Of a stretch of 7,037 nt of DNA, positions 1-6,156 are shown piece by piece. Below the pieces are notes generated by a model. It was given only the letters and a program-made list of their open reading frames with translations. It was not told the DNA's origin and did not search any database. The position numbers were made by a program, and so were the translations under genes. Position 1 is the stretch's first letter. Each line of letters opens with the position of its first letter. Source of the DNA: an uncultured Thermoanaerobacteraceae bacterium (GTDB lineage Bacteria; Bacillota; DSM-12270; Thermacetogeniales; Thermacetogeniaceae); assembly GCA_937914965.1 (NCBI GenBank), contig CALGIY010000034.1:1-7037 (forward strand), in the 5' to 3' direction.

Positions 1-1028
1 AGGCAGTCACTCACCCGTTCACACCCACTACCGCCAATAACCCCGGGAGCTCCTTGCCCCCCGATAATCAGTGGGGCTTGAAAGAAAATAAATTTATCAA
101 TCAAGCCGGCTTCTAGTAAGGATGCATTCAGAACAGACCCACCTTCAAGAAGCAGGCTGGTGATCTCCCTTTTCCCCAGCTCATCCATTAAAACTGCTAG
201 GTCAACCCTTCCCTTAGTGTCTGGAAGGTCCCAGATCTCTAAACCCCGTTCTTGCAAGAGCTTTTTTTTCGCTTCACTATATTTCCCTGGTACAGCAGCA
301 ACAACTGTGTGCACCTTCTCCGCTGTCTTCACCAACTGAGACTCTTCTGGAATGCGCAAACAGCTGTCGACAATCACTCTGAGAGGCTGTTTGTGGTTAC
401 CAGGAAGCCTCACAGTTAAGAGCGGGTCATCTGCCAGGACTGTCCCACTGCCAACCATGATGGCATCGCTCTCAGCCCGCAGTCGGTGGGCAAGTGAACG
501 AGCTTCTTCCCCAGTGATCCATTTGGAATCACCGGTCACTGTGGCAATCTTGCCATCCAGAGAGATGCCTGCTTTCAAAGTAACGAAGGGACGTTTTGCC
601 CTAATGTACTTGAAAAAAGTCTCATTCTGCAAACAGGCTTCCTTTTCCAAGATTCCTACCTGAACCCGAATCCCCGCTTCCTCCAATATTTTGATCCCTT
701 TCGCTGATACCAGTGGATTGGGGTCGCAAACAGCCACCACAACTTCTTTGATTCCGGCTTCAATGATCGCTTCTGTGCATGGCGGGGTTCGCCCCTGGAG
801 ACAGCAGGGTTCCAGCGTGACATACATTACTGCGCCAACTGCTTGATCACCCGAGTCCCTTAGAGCATGAATCTCGGCATGGGGTGTGCCAGCCTTCTGG
901 TGATACCCTTCCCCTACGATCCTGCCGTTTTTAACCACAACAGCACCTACCAGGGGATTCGGGCTGGTCTTGCCTCGTCCAAGCTCTGCCAACTGCAGAG
1001 CTTTATGCATAAATTGTTCATGATCCAT
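1..1028 (-). CDS. ribD: Bifunctional riboflavin biosynthesis protein RibD (3' end outside window)
   Basis: RibD carries out two successive cytosolic steps of riboflavin synthesis. The N-terminal zinc deaminase converts diaminohydroxyphosphoribosylaminopyrimidine to the uracil form, and the C-terminal NADPH-dependent reductase reduces its ribose. About 342 residues are visible and the family is usually 360-370, so only a short C-terminal piece is missing. The deaminase shows HAE (residues 50-52) and the two Cys zinc ligands (C75, C84) in EPCCLQGRTPPC. The reductase begins near residue 146, with SLDGKIAT (156-163), SKWITGEEAR (168-177), the VGSGTVLADDP segment (192-202) and LLLEGGS (292-298). 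I chose the ATG at 1028 because MDHEQFMHKALQLA aligns with the normal RibD N-terminus; its GGAGG (1040-1044) lies 11 nt upstream. An in-frame ATG at 1046, with AAGGA 7 nt upstream, would add six residues and cannot be excluded. The gene lies directly behind an FMN riboswitch. Oddity: the usual EPCSHxG motif reads EPCCLQG. Confidence 0.96.
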   Translation of the reverse strand, partial: MDHEQFMHKALQLAELGRGKTSPNPLVGAVVVKNGRIVGEGYHQKAGTPHAEIHALRDSGDQAVGAVMYVTLEPCCLQGRTPPCTEAIIEAGIKEVVVAVCDPNPLVSAKGIKILEEAGIRVQVGILEKEACLQNETFFKYIRAKRPFVTLKAGISLDGKIATVTGDSKWITGEEARSLAHRLRAESDAIMVGSGTVLADDPLLTVRLPGNHKQPLRVIVDSCLRIPEESQLVKTAEKVHTVVAAVPGKYSEAKKKLLQERGLEIWDLPDTKGRVDLAVLMDELGKREITSLLLEGGSVLNASLLEAGLIDKFIFFQAPLIIGGQGAPGVIGGSGCERVSDC

Positions 1029-1060
1029 TTCCAGGTCTGCCTCCATCAATTTATCCTTAG

Positions 1061-1098
1061 AAAATATAAAAAACCCGGCAGGAAAAGGCTCGGGTTTT
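1061..1098 (-). terminator. Intrinsic terminator of the FMN riboswitch (expression platform)
   Basis: On the minus strand AAAACCCG (1098-1091) pairs with CGGGTTTT (1077-1070), an 8-bp stem with a 13-nt loop. It is followed by a T-rich tract, TTTTTTATATTTT, down to 1061. It lies between the aptamer and the ribD start codon, where a transcription-attenuating terminator is expected. The loop contains CCTTTTCCT (1088-1080), which can pair with GGGAGAAGG (1131-1123) at the 3' side of aptamer helix P1. FMN binding would stabilise P1 and leave the terminator to form. Without FMN, the alternative pairing could interfere with it. Confidence 0.85.
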
Positions 1099-1120
1099 AT
1101 TACAAAATAAATAGAAGTAC

Positions 1121-1245
1121 TTCCTTCTCCCTTCCAGACTTTAACTGTCGGCTCCAGAATTTCACTGAATCAATCCAGTAACTTATGTACTGAACTCGCG
1201 GGCTTTCACCGCCGGTGTGGAATTTCACCACCCCCCCGAAGGACC
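1121..1245 (-). promoter_or_regulatory. FMN riboswitch aptamer (RFN element) upstream of ribD
   Basis: The minus strand carries the diagnostic RFN blocks in order: TCCTTCGGGG at the 5' side, TGAAATTCC (hairpin P2), ACCGGCGGTGAAAGCCCGCGAG in two adjoining pieces, a variable arm, then TGAAATTCTGG, GAGCCGACAGTTAAAGTC and TGGAAGGGAGAAGGA. Helix P1 closes with TCCTTC (1243-1238) against GAAGGA (1127-1122). The element binds flavin mononucleotide and turns off riboflavin synthesis or transport genes when FMN is plentiful. Its position just upstream of ribD and the terminator that follows support transcription attenuation. Compared with the consensus, the GGGGCA stretch between P1 and P2 reads as seven G residues. 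Confidence 0.96.
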
Positions 1246-1275
1246 TTCCTGACAATATTAAATTATCTAATAATT

Positions 1276-1305
1276 ATTGTACACCTTCATTAAAGACCGC
1301 GTCAA
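1276..1305 (-). promoter_or_regulatory. Sigma-A-type promoter for the riboflavin operon leader
   Basis: The minus strand has TTGACG (1305-1300) as a -35 box and TACAAT (1281-1276) as a -10 box, separated by 18 nt; each differs from consensus at one position. Transcription would start near 1268-1270, about 25 nt before helix P1 of the riboswitch, which is the expected geometry. The -35 box begins only about 17 nt past the rpe stop codon. I see no terminator between rpe and this promoter, so the leader may also receive read-through from the upstream operon. Confidence 0.75.
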
Positions 1306-1322
1306 GATTGTTATGTTTTATC

Positions 1323-2024
1323 TCAACACCCCTTGATCGCTCTGCTCCACCAGCTCTCAGCTAAGTTTTTCCCGGCAGCATCACGGTAATTATCAACCCC
1401 TGCGACAAGATCCGATTCCTTTAAAAGGGCAGAACCGATCACCAGGGAATTGGCCCCAGATGTCACCGCATCCTTTAAGGTTGTACTGTTAATCCCACCA
1501 TCCACCTGCAGGTCCGCCCCTGACCCCGACTCGATAATAAGTTCCCGCAACTCCGTAATCTTACGACACATCTCTTGAATAAACTTCTGGCCTCCCCAAC
1601 CGGGATTGACAGTCATAATCAATACAAGATCGAGATCAGGAAGTACATAATCAAGGATATTTAGTGGAGTGGCGGGATTTAAAGCCACACCGACTCTAAG
1701 ACCCATCTCCTTGATTACCTGGACAACGCGATGCAGATGTGGGCAGGCTTCAGCGTGAACAGTCAAGCTGTTGGCCCCCGCTTTAGCAAAAGCAGATAAA
1801 AAACGTTCTGGTCTTTCCACCATTAAGTGTACATCAAAGGGAATTGCAGTTATTTGGCGTAGGGATGACACAACCAAGGGGCCAAAGGTGAGGTTTGGAA
1901 CAAAATTTCCATCCATGATATCCAGGTGAAGAGCATCAACCCCCCCCTTTTCTAACTTCTTGGTAAGATCGGTAAGATTGCTGAAATCTGCGGTCAAGAT
2001 AGAGGGGGCAATTTTTATATTCAT
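1323..2024 (-). CDS. rpe: Ribulose-phosphate 3-epimerase
   Basis: This cytosolic enzyme interconverts D-ribulose 5-phosphate and D-xylulose 5-phosphate in the pentose phosphate pathway. At 233 residues it is slightly longer than the usual 215-225, with the excess at the C-terminus. The TIM-barrel landmarks are present: APSIL with S8, HLDIMDG (33-39) with metal ligands H33 and D35 and the catalytic Asp35, FDVHLMV (63-69) with H66, VNPGWGGQKF (139-148, the phosphate-binding flexible loop) and VDGGI (174-178) with catalytic D175. Its ATG overlaps the rsgA stop codon by one base (TAATG), which suggests translational coupling; an AGGAG lies 11 nt upstream inside rsgA. The prkC-rsgA-rpe order is common in Firmicutes. 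Its substrate, ribulose 5-phosphate, is also a direct precursor of riboflavin, whose operon follows. Confidence 0.97.
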   Translation of the reverse strand: MNIKIAPSILTADFSNLTDLTKKLEKGGVDALHLDIMDGNFVPNLTFGPLVVSSLRQITAIPFDVHLMVERPERFLSAFAKAGANSLTVHAEACPHLHRVVQVIKEMGLRVGVALNPATPLNILDYVLPDLDLVLIMTVNPGWGGQKFIQEMCRKITELRELIIESGSGADLQVDGGINSTTLKDAVTSGANSLVIGSALLKESDLVAGVDNYRDAAGKNLAESWWSRAIKGC

Positions 2025-2893
2025 TAGTAAATTCGCTCCTTGTTGATAACTTCTTCTAGAAACTGCTGGTAGTCCTGATAACGGCTGCTGCTGATTACGC
2101 CCTTCTCTAGGGCATTTTTCACTTTACAGTCTGGTTCATTAATATGAACGCAGTCATAAAAACGACATTGACCGGCAAACTGATAGATTTCCGGAAAACA
2201 GCGGCTCAATTCTGCCCTTTTCATCGGCGGCAGTTCCAAACTGCTGAAACCAGGTGTATCGGCTACAAATCCTTCACCGACAGGAAGTAATTCCACATAC
2301 CTGGTGGTATGTTTCCCTCTTTTTGATTTCCTGCTTATCTCTCCTGTTGCCAGGGAGAACTTGGGGTCTAAGGCATTGAGCAGTGTGGACTTACCCGCTC
2401 CTGATGGCCCTGATAGGACAGAAACCTTTCCCGCAAGCACCTGGCGCAAATTCTGTAGACCTGTACCATAGAGTGCAGATGTCAAGATCGTTTGATAACC
2501 TGCACTCCGGTATATTTTATCAAGTTCTTTTCCCTGTTCTGAATCAACTAAATCTACCTTGTTAAAACAGATCAAAACACCGAGTCCTTTTAATTCACAT
2601 AAGACCAGGGAGCGATCTAGAAGTTTCAGATCGGGCTCCGGTCCGGCCAAGGAAACCAAGAGGATAACCTGGTCAACATTTGCTATAGGAGGTCGCGGCA
2701 GGGCGTTTTTGCGCGGTTGGATGGATTCGATGACACCTTCCCCCTGCTCTAATGGTGTAAAAAAGACACGATCTCCCGGTAGTGGTGACTGCTCCCTGCG
2801 CAGTCGGCCGCGCCCGCGGCAGCACCAGGTCTCCTCCCCGGACTTGATAAAATAAAAACCTCCATAGCCCTTGATGATCAAGCCTTCTCTCAC
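2024..2893 (-). CDS. rsgA: Ribosome small-subunit-dependent GTPase A (circularly permuted)
   Basis: RsgA (YjeQ, or CpgA in Bacillus) is a GTPase that checks late 30S ribosomal subunit assembly. Its 289 residues match the family. Residues 1-67 form the OB-fold RNA-binding domain. The GTPase motifs then appear in the permuted order that defines the family: G4 NKVD (111-114), G5 TSAL (138-141), G1 P-loop GPSGAGKST (162-170), the G2 Thr around 196-197 and G3 DTPG (212-215). The C-terminal zinc finger has ligands C243, C248, H250 and C256. Translation starts at a GTG preceded by AAGGAGG at an ideal 6-nt spacing. It starts 19 nt after the kinase gene and overlaps rpe. In Bacillus subtilis the homologue CpgA is a known PrkC substrate, so the pairing with the kinase is functionally plausible. 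Confidence 0.97.
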   Translation of the reverse strand: MREGLIIKGYGGFYFIKSGEETWCCRGRGRLRREQSPLPGDRVFFTPLEQGEGVIESIQPRKNALPRPPIANVDQVILLVSLAGPEPDLKLLDRSLVLCELKGLGVLICFNKVDLVDSEQGKELDKIYRSAGYQTILTSALYGTGLQNLRQVLAGKVSVLSGPSGAGKSTLLNALDPKFSLATGEISRKSKRGKHTTRYVELLPVGEGFVADTPGFSSLELPPMKRAELSRCFPEIYQFAGQCRFYDCVHINEPDCKVKNALEKGVISSSRYQDYQQFLEEVINKERIY

Positions 2894-2899
2894 AAACGG

Positions 2900-2906
2900 C
2901 CTCCTT
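2900..2906 (-). promoter_or_regulatory. Ribosome binding site fixing the GTG start of rsgA
   Basis: The minus strand reads AAGGAGG, a near-perfect Shine-Dalgarno sequence, 6 nt before GTG at 2893-2891. No ATG in this frame lies nearby with comparable spacing, so the GTG is well supported as the start. The site lies in the 19-nt gap after the kinase stop codon. Confidence 0.85.
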
Positions 2907-2912
2907 CAGCTT

Positions 2913-4733
2913 TTATTTAAATGGGATATTTTCAATCGGTTGATCCTTAAAATAGATGATAAACTTCCCAGGGGGATAAACCTCGAAATCCTTGACGACA
3001 TTATCCCCTTTCTGGTGCTCCTGTTCATACACTTCCCGGCCCTCGGGATCCTTGGCATCTACAACTACTATCTTCACTTCTCCCTCATCTTGAACATTAA
3101 ACTTTAAGGTTTGAACCACTGCTTTAGGGCCGCTGCTGACCACAACATTAATCGCCTGACCCTTTTTTACAGCTGTTCCTGGATCCACACTCTGTTTAAT
3201 GATAACGCCCTTCTTTTCGCCAGGCTCCTCCTTGACTTCGCCCAGAGCAAGCTCCACCGTTCCTAGAGCAGCTTTGGCCTGGTCTACGGTCAACCCCCTC
3301 AAAGAGGGCACAAACACCTCTTTTTCTAGAGGCCCCTTACTCACAACCAGAGTAACCTCACTGCCCTTGGGTTGATTTTTATCACCTTCGGGAAACTGCC
3401 GTATTACATATCCTGTGGGTACACTCTCATGGTTCTCCTTGGTAACCTTTACAATAAACCCTCGCCCCTCAAGGGCCAACTTCGCTTCCCTCTCTTGGAC
3501 ACCAGTAAAATCAGGGAGCCAGACATCGCTTTGCCCCTTGTTCACCCAGATTCTAACGTTTCGTCCCTTTTTGACTTTCATTCCACCCACAGGGTCCTGT
3601 TTGACGACAACCTCATTTTGAGTACCCTGATCATAAACATCATTTACTTCTACCTTCTGGAAGCCTGCTTCTTTCAGCTGTTCAACGGCTTCGGCCTGGG
3701 GTATTCCAACTACATTGGGCACTACAGAAGTGCCACCAAAATACCACTTGGACAGGGCAAAAAGACCGCCCCCTAAAAGAAACAATCCACAGATCACCAA
3801 CGCTGCTATTGCTGCCGGGTGCATCCGCCGTTTCTCTCTTACCCTATTCTCCCGTTTTTCTGGAATAGGAATAGCCCTGGTCTTTTCCTCTTCCAGGGGT
3901 TCCAAGCTTTCCCCGAGATAGCCTTCTGAAAGCGCCTTCTGCATTTCCCTTGCCGAAGTAAAACGCAGCCCTGGGTCCTTAGCCATGGCCTTATAGACAA
4001 TCTGTTCCAGTTCTTGAGGAATAGAGGGGTTCTCAAGATTCAAACTTGGGGGTTCCTCCTGCAGGTGTTTCAAAGCAACAGAAACAGGATTATCTCCTTG
4101 AAAAGGCACATGCCCAGAAACAGCTTCATAGAGAACAACACCGAGAGAATAAAGGTCTGACAGGTGGTCAACATCCTCACCTTGGGCCTGCTCTGGTGAA
4201 AAGTAGTGTACAGAACCCATCACAGTACCAGACTGAGTCATGGTGGCACTGGGTACTGATAAAACACGTGCCAGACCAAAATCGGTTACCTTGACACGCC
4301 CTCCAGGGGTTACCAGAATGTTATGTGGCTTGATATCTCGATGAATAATTCCTTTGCTGTGTGCGTGGTCAAGAGCGGCACAGACCTGGATACCGATGTT
4401 AACTGCTTCGGATGGAGCAAGCGCACCCTGGCGTCGTATAATCTCTTTCAAATTGGATCCTTCTACATATTCCATGACCAGATAGGGCAGGCCATTCTCA
4501 TCCCCCACATCATAGATGCTCACGATATTGGGATGTGAAAGCAGCGCTACAGCCTGAGCCTCCATCTGGAAACGACGCACGAAATCTTTGTCTTCGGCAA
4601 GTTCTTCACGCAGCACCTTGACAGTGACAATGCGGTTCAAGACAGTACAGCGCGCCCTGTAGACATGGGCCATGCCCCCTGAACCGAGTTTAGCAATAAT
4701 TTCGTATCTGTTACCCAACATATGGCCGATCAT
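2913..4733 (-). CDS. prkC: PASTA-domain serine/threonine protein kinase (PrkC/StkP/PknB family)
   Basis: This 606-residue, single-pass membrane kinase is expected to sense cell-wall material outside the cell and phosphorylate cell-division, wall-synthesis and translation proteins inside. The kinase domain spans about 10-270: glycine loop LGSGGMAHVYRA (16-27), Lys39, Glu58, catalytic HRDIKPHN (131-138), DFG (151-153), activation loop with candidate autophosphorylation sites T164, T166 and T170, then SPEQ (179-182). A basic juxtamembrane stretch (293-304) precedes a transmembrane segment at about 306-328. Three extracellular PASTA repeats follow (about 336-400, 403-467 and 472-535), then a 70-residue tail. 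The ATG at 4733 has GGAGG 8 nt upstream and starts 3 nt after the PBP stop. Its place beside an FtsW/RodA glycosyltransferase and a PBP supports a role in controlling peptidoglycan synthesis. The VAIK/VAVK motif reads VTVK. The matching PP2C phosphatase is not in the window and probably lies upstream. Confidence 0.96.
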   Translation of the reverse strand: MIGHMLGNRYEIIAKLGSGGMAHVYRARCTVLNRIVTVKVLREELAEDKDFVRRFQMEAQAVALLSHPNIVSIYDVGDENGLPYLVMEYVEGSNLKEIIRRQGALAPSEAVNIGIQVCAALDHAHSKGIIHRDIKPHNILVTPGGRVKVTDFGLARVLSVPSATMTQSGTVMGSVHYFSPEQAQGEDVDHLSDLYSLGVVLYEAVSGHVPFQGDNPVSVALKHLQEEPPSLNLENPSIPQELEQIVYKAMAKDPGLRFTSAREMQKALSEGYLGESLEPLEEEKTRAIPIPEKRENRVREKRRMHPAAIAALVICGLFLLGGGLFALSKWYFGGTSVVPNVVGIPQAEAVEQLKEAGFQKVEVNDVYDQGTQNEVVVKQDPVGGMKVKKGRNVRIWVNKGQSDVWLPDFTGVQEREAKLALEGRGFIVKVTKENHESVPTGYVIRQFPEGDKNQPKGSEVTLVVSKGPLEKEVFVPSLRGLTVDQAKAALGTVELALGEVKEEPGEKKGVIIKQSVDPGTAVKKGQAINVVVSSGPKAVVQTLKFNVQDEGEVKIVVVDAKDPEGREVYEQEHQKGDNVVKDFEVYPPGKFIIYFKDQPIENIPFK

Positions 4734-4736
4734 TTC

Positions 4737-6137
4737 TTAATCCTCCCGGGAAAGAGCAATTCTTAATAATTCACGGGCAATGGGTGCTGCTACTCGACCA
4801 CCCTGTCCGCCATTTTCCACAATAACACTAACAGCAGCCCTGGGCTGCTGTGCGGGTGCAAAGGCGACAAACCAAGCATGGGTAGGACCTGCAGGATTTT
4901 CAGCAGACCCTGTCTTACCGGCCACCTCAACTCCCTTCAAGGAAGCTGCGGTGCCGGTTCCCTGCTGTACAACCCCCACCATACCTTCCTGAACCTGCCA
5001 GGCGATCTCAGGTGTCGCCACTACTCTAAGCGGACGCTGATCTTGTTTCCGGACCAAATTGCCGTCCGGAGAACGAACCTCCCGCACCAGATAAGGATTC
5101 ATCATCACCCCTTTGTTGCCTAGAGAACCAGCAACAAGGGTCATAAATAGCGGACTGACAAGGATTTCCCCCTGCCCCATAGAAGATTCCGCTAGGCCAT
5201 TAGCACTCTGCAGACTATCCCGGGGGAGAGGGATCTTTTCCGTAGGGAGATCGAAGGGAACTTTTTCCCCCCAACCAAAAGTCTCCAGGCCGCGTGTATA
5301 ATCATCCGCACCTATTTCTAACCCTAGATTAGCAAAATACGAGTTACAAGAAACCATGAGAGCACGCCTCAGGTCCACTGTACCATGAGCACGTAGATCT
5401 TTGAGCACCCTTCCCTGAATGGTTATCTCCCCCTGGCAATTATACCTCTCACTTTCTAATTGGGGAGACTTCCTCAAGCCCACAGCAGCAGAAACAATCT
5501 TCATAACTGAGCCCGGAGGGTACAATCCCTGGGTTGACCTATTGACCAGAGGGCGGAGCGGGTCTTCCCGGAGTTGAGCCCAGTTGTTCTTCAGACTGTC
5601 GTCGTTGGGATTAAAACTCGGGGTACTTACCATGGCCAGGATCTCCCCGTTCCTCGGATCGATGACAACTGCCGACGCCTTATCATATGGAGAAAGCAGT
5701 TCCCAGGCTTTCATTTGCAATTTATGGTCAATGGTAAGATAGATATTATCCCCTTGTATCCTTTTTAAGCCCCAGCGTGCTTCCAGGCTCTTTTGTGAGT
5801 GCCCTTCAAGGCCAAGGAGTTCCTTATTATAAGCCTCTTCTAGCCCTGTTTTTCCTAAGATCCTTGAATTGTAGCCGGTTAAGTGAGCATACTGCTGTGG
5901 ATACTGGTACTTCCTTTTGGTTTTATCACCTTCTTGGGTACTCTCAGCTATTTTTTCTCCATCGCGAGCGAAAATTCCTCCCCGGAGAACGCGATTTTCT
6001 ATTATCCAGGGTCTGGGATTAGCACCGTGCTTACTCAAAGCAGGTCCCCGGACCAGCCCAAGATAGATTAGATAACCACCATAGATCAGAAAACAGATGG
6101 TGATAAATGCGAGAAACTTTTGGACTGTGTTACGCAT
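4737..6137 (-). CDS. Class B penicillin-binding protein (peptidoglycan transpeptidase, FtsI/PbpA-like)
   Basis: This membrane-anchored DD-transpeptidase cross-links peptidoglycan stem peptides and normally works with the FtsW/RodA-type glycosyltransferase encoded just upstream. The 466 residues begin with a short cytoplasmic tail and one membrane segment (about 8-28). A short N-terminal module (about 36-120, with RGGIFARDG at 52-60) follows, and then the transpeptidase domain. Its three active-site motifs are intact: SVMK (210-213, nucleophile S210), SCN (263-265) and KTG (408-410). Length and layout resemble actinobacterial PbpA and the shorter clostridial PBPs rather than 650-750-residue PBP2/PBP3 forms, and there are no C-terminal PASTA repeats. 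I chose ATG at 6137, where the membrane anchor begins; an in-frame GTG at 6143 adds two residues. A longer reading frame extends into the upstream gene but has no supporting start. The name could be pbpA, but sequence alone cannot separate cell division from elongation or sporulation. Confidence 0.94.
   Translation of the reverse strand: MRNTVQKFLAFITICFLIYGGYLIYLGLVRGPALSKHGANPRPWIIENRVLRGGIFARDGEKIAESTQEGDKTKRKYQYPQQYAHLTGYNSRILGKTGLEEAYNKELLGLEGHSQKSLEARWGLKRIQGDNIYLTIDHKLQMKAWELLSPYDKASAVVIDPRNGEILAMVSTPSFNPNDDSLKNNWAQLREDPLRPLVNRSTQGLYPPGSVMKIVSAAVGLRKSPQLESERYNCQGEITIQGRVLKDLRAHGTVDLRRALMVSCNSYFANLGLEIGADDYTRGLETFGWGEKVPFDLPTEKIPLPRDSLQSANGLAESSMGQGEILVSPLFMTLVAGSLGNKGVMMNPYLVREVRSPDGNLVRKQDQRPLRVVATPEIAWQVQEGMVGVVQQGTGTAASLKGVEVAGKTGSAENPAGPTHAWFVAFAPAQQPRAAVSVIVENGGQGGRVAAPIARELLRIALSRED
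4742..4746 (-). promoter_or_regulatory. Ribosome binding site of the PASTA kinase, inside the PBP gene
   Basis: GGAGG on the minus strand lies 8 nt before the kinase ATG (4733-4731) and falls within the last codons of the PBP gene. With only 3 nt between stop and start, translation of the two genes is probably coupled. The spacing also excludes the internal ATG at codon 5 as the main start. Confidence 0.8.
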
Positions 6138-6148
6138 TTTCACATGTT

Positions 6149-6155
6149 CTCCTCT
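6149..6155 (-). promoter_or_regulatory. Ribosome binding site of the PBP gene; start codon ambiguous
   Basis: AGAGGAG on the minus strand begins just after the TAG stop of the FtsW/RodA gene. It lies 5 nt before an in-frame GTG (6143-6141) and 11 nt before the ATG (6137-6135), one slightly short and one slightly long. The proteins differ by only two residues (Val/Met-Lys before MRNTV), so the function call is unaffected. Confidence 0.6.
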
Positions 6156-6156
6156 A

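Noticed and set aside
352..663. Plus-strand open frame of 103 codons
   Set aside because: It lies wholly opposite ribD, whose protein matches its family throughout, and its translation is low-complexity Ser/Arg-rich with no recognisable domain.
867..1181. Plus-strand open frame covering the riboswitch and the ribD start
   Set aside because: It runs antisense through the terminator and aptamer, and its translation resembles no known protein.
1935..1952. Run of seven C inside rpe as a possible frameshift or phase-variation site
   Set aside because: The Rpe protein reads through it correctly (EKGGVDALH) and matches the family on both sides; one short run alone is weak evidence.
3130..3730. Three PASTA repeats as DNA repeats
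   Set aside because: The similarity is at the protein-fold level; the DNA segments are well diverged and show no recent duplication.
3372..3776. Plus-strand open frame of 134 codons opposite the PASTA repeats
   Set aside because: It is antisense to a well-supported coding region, and no family is recognisable in it.
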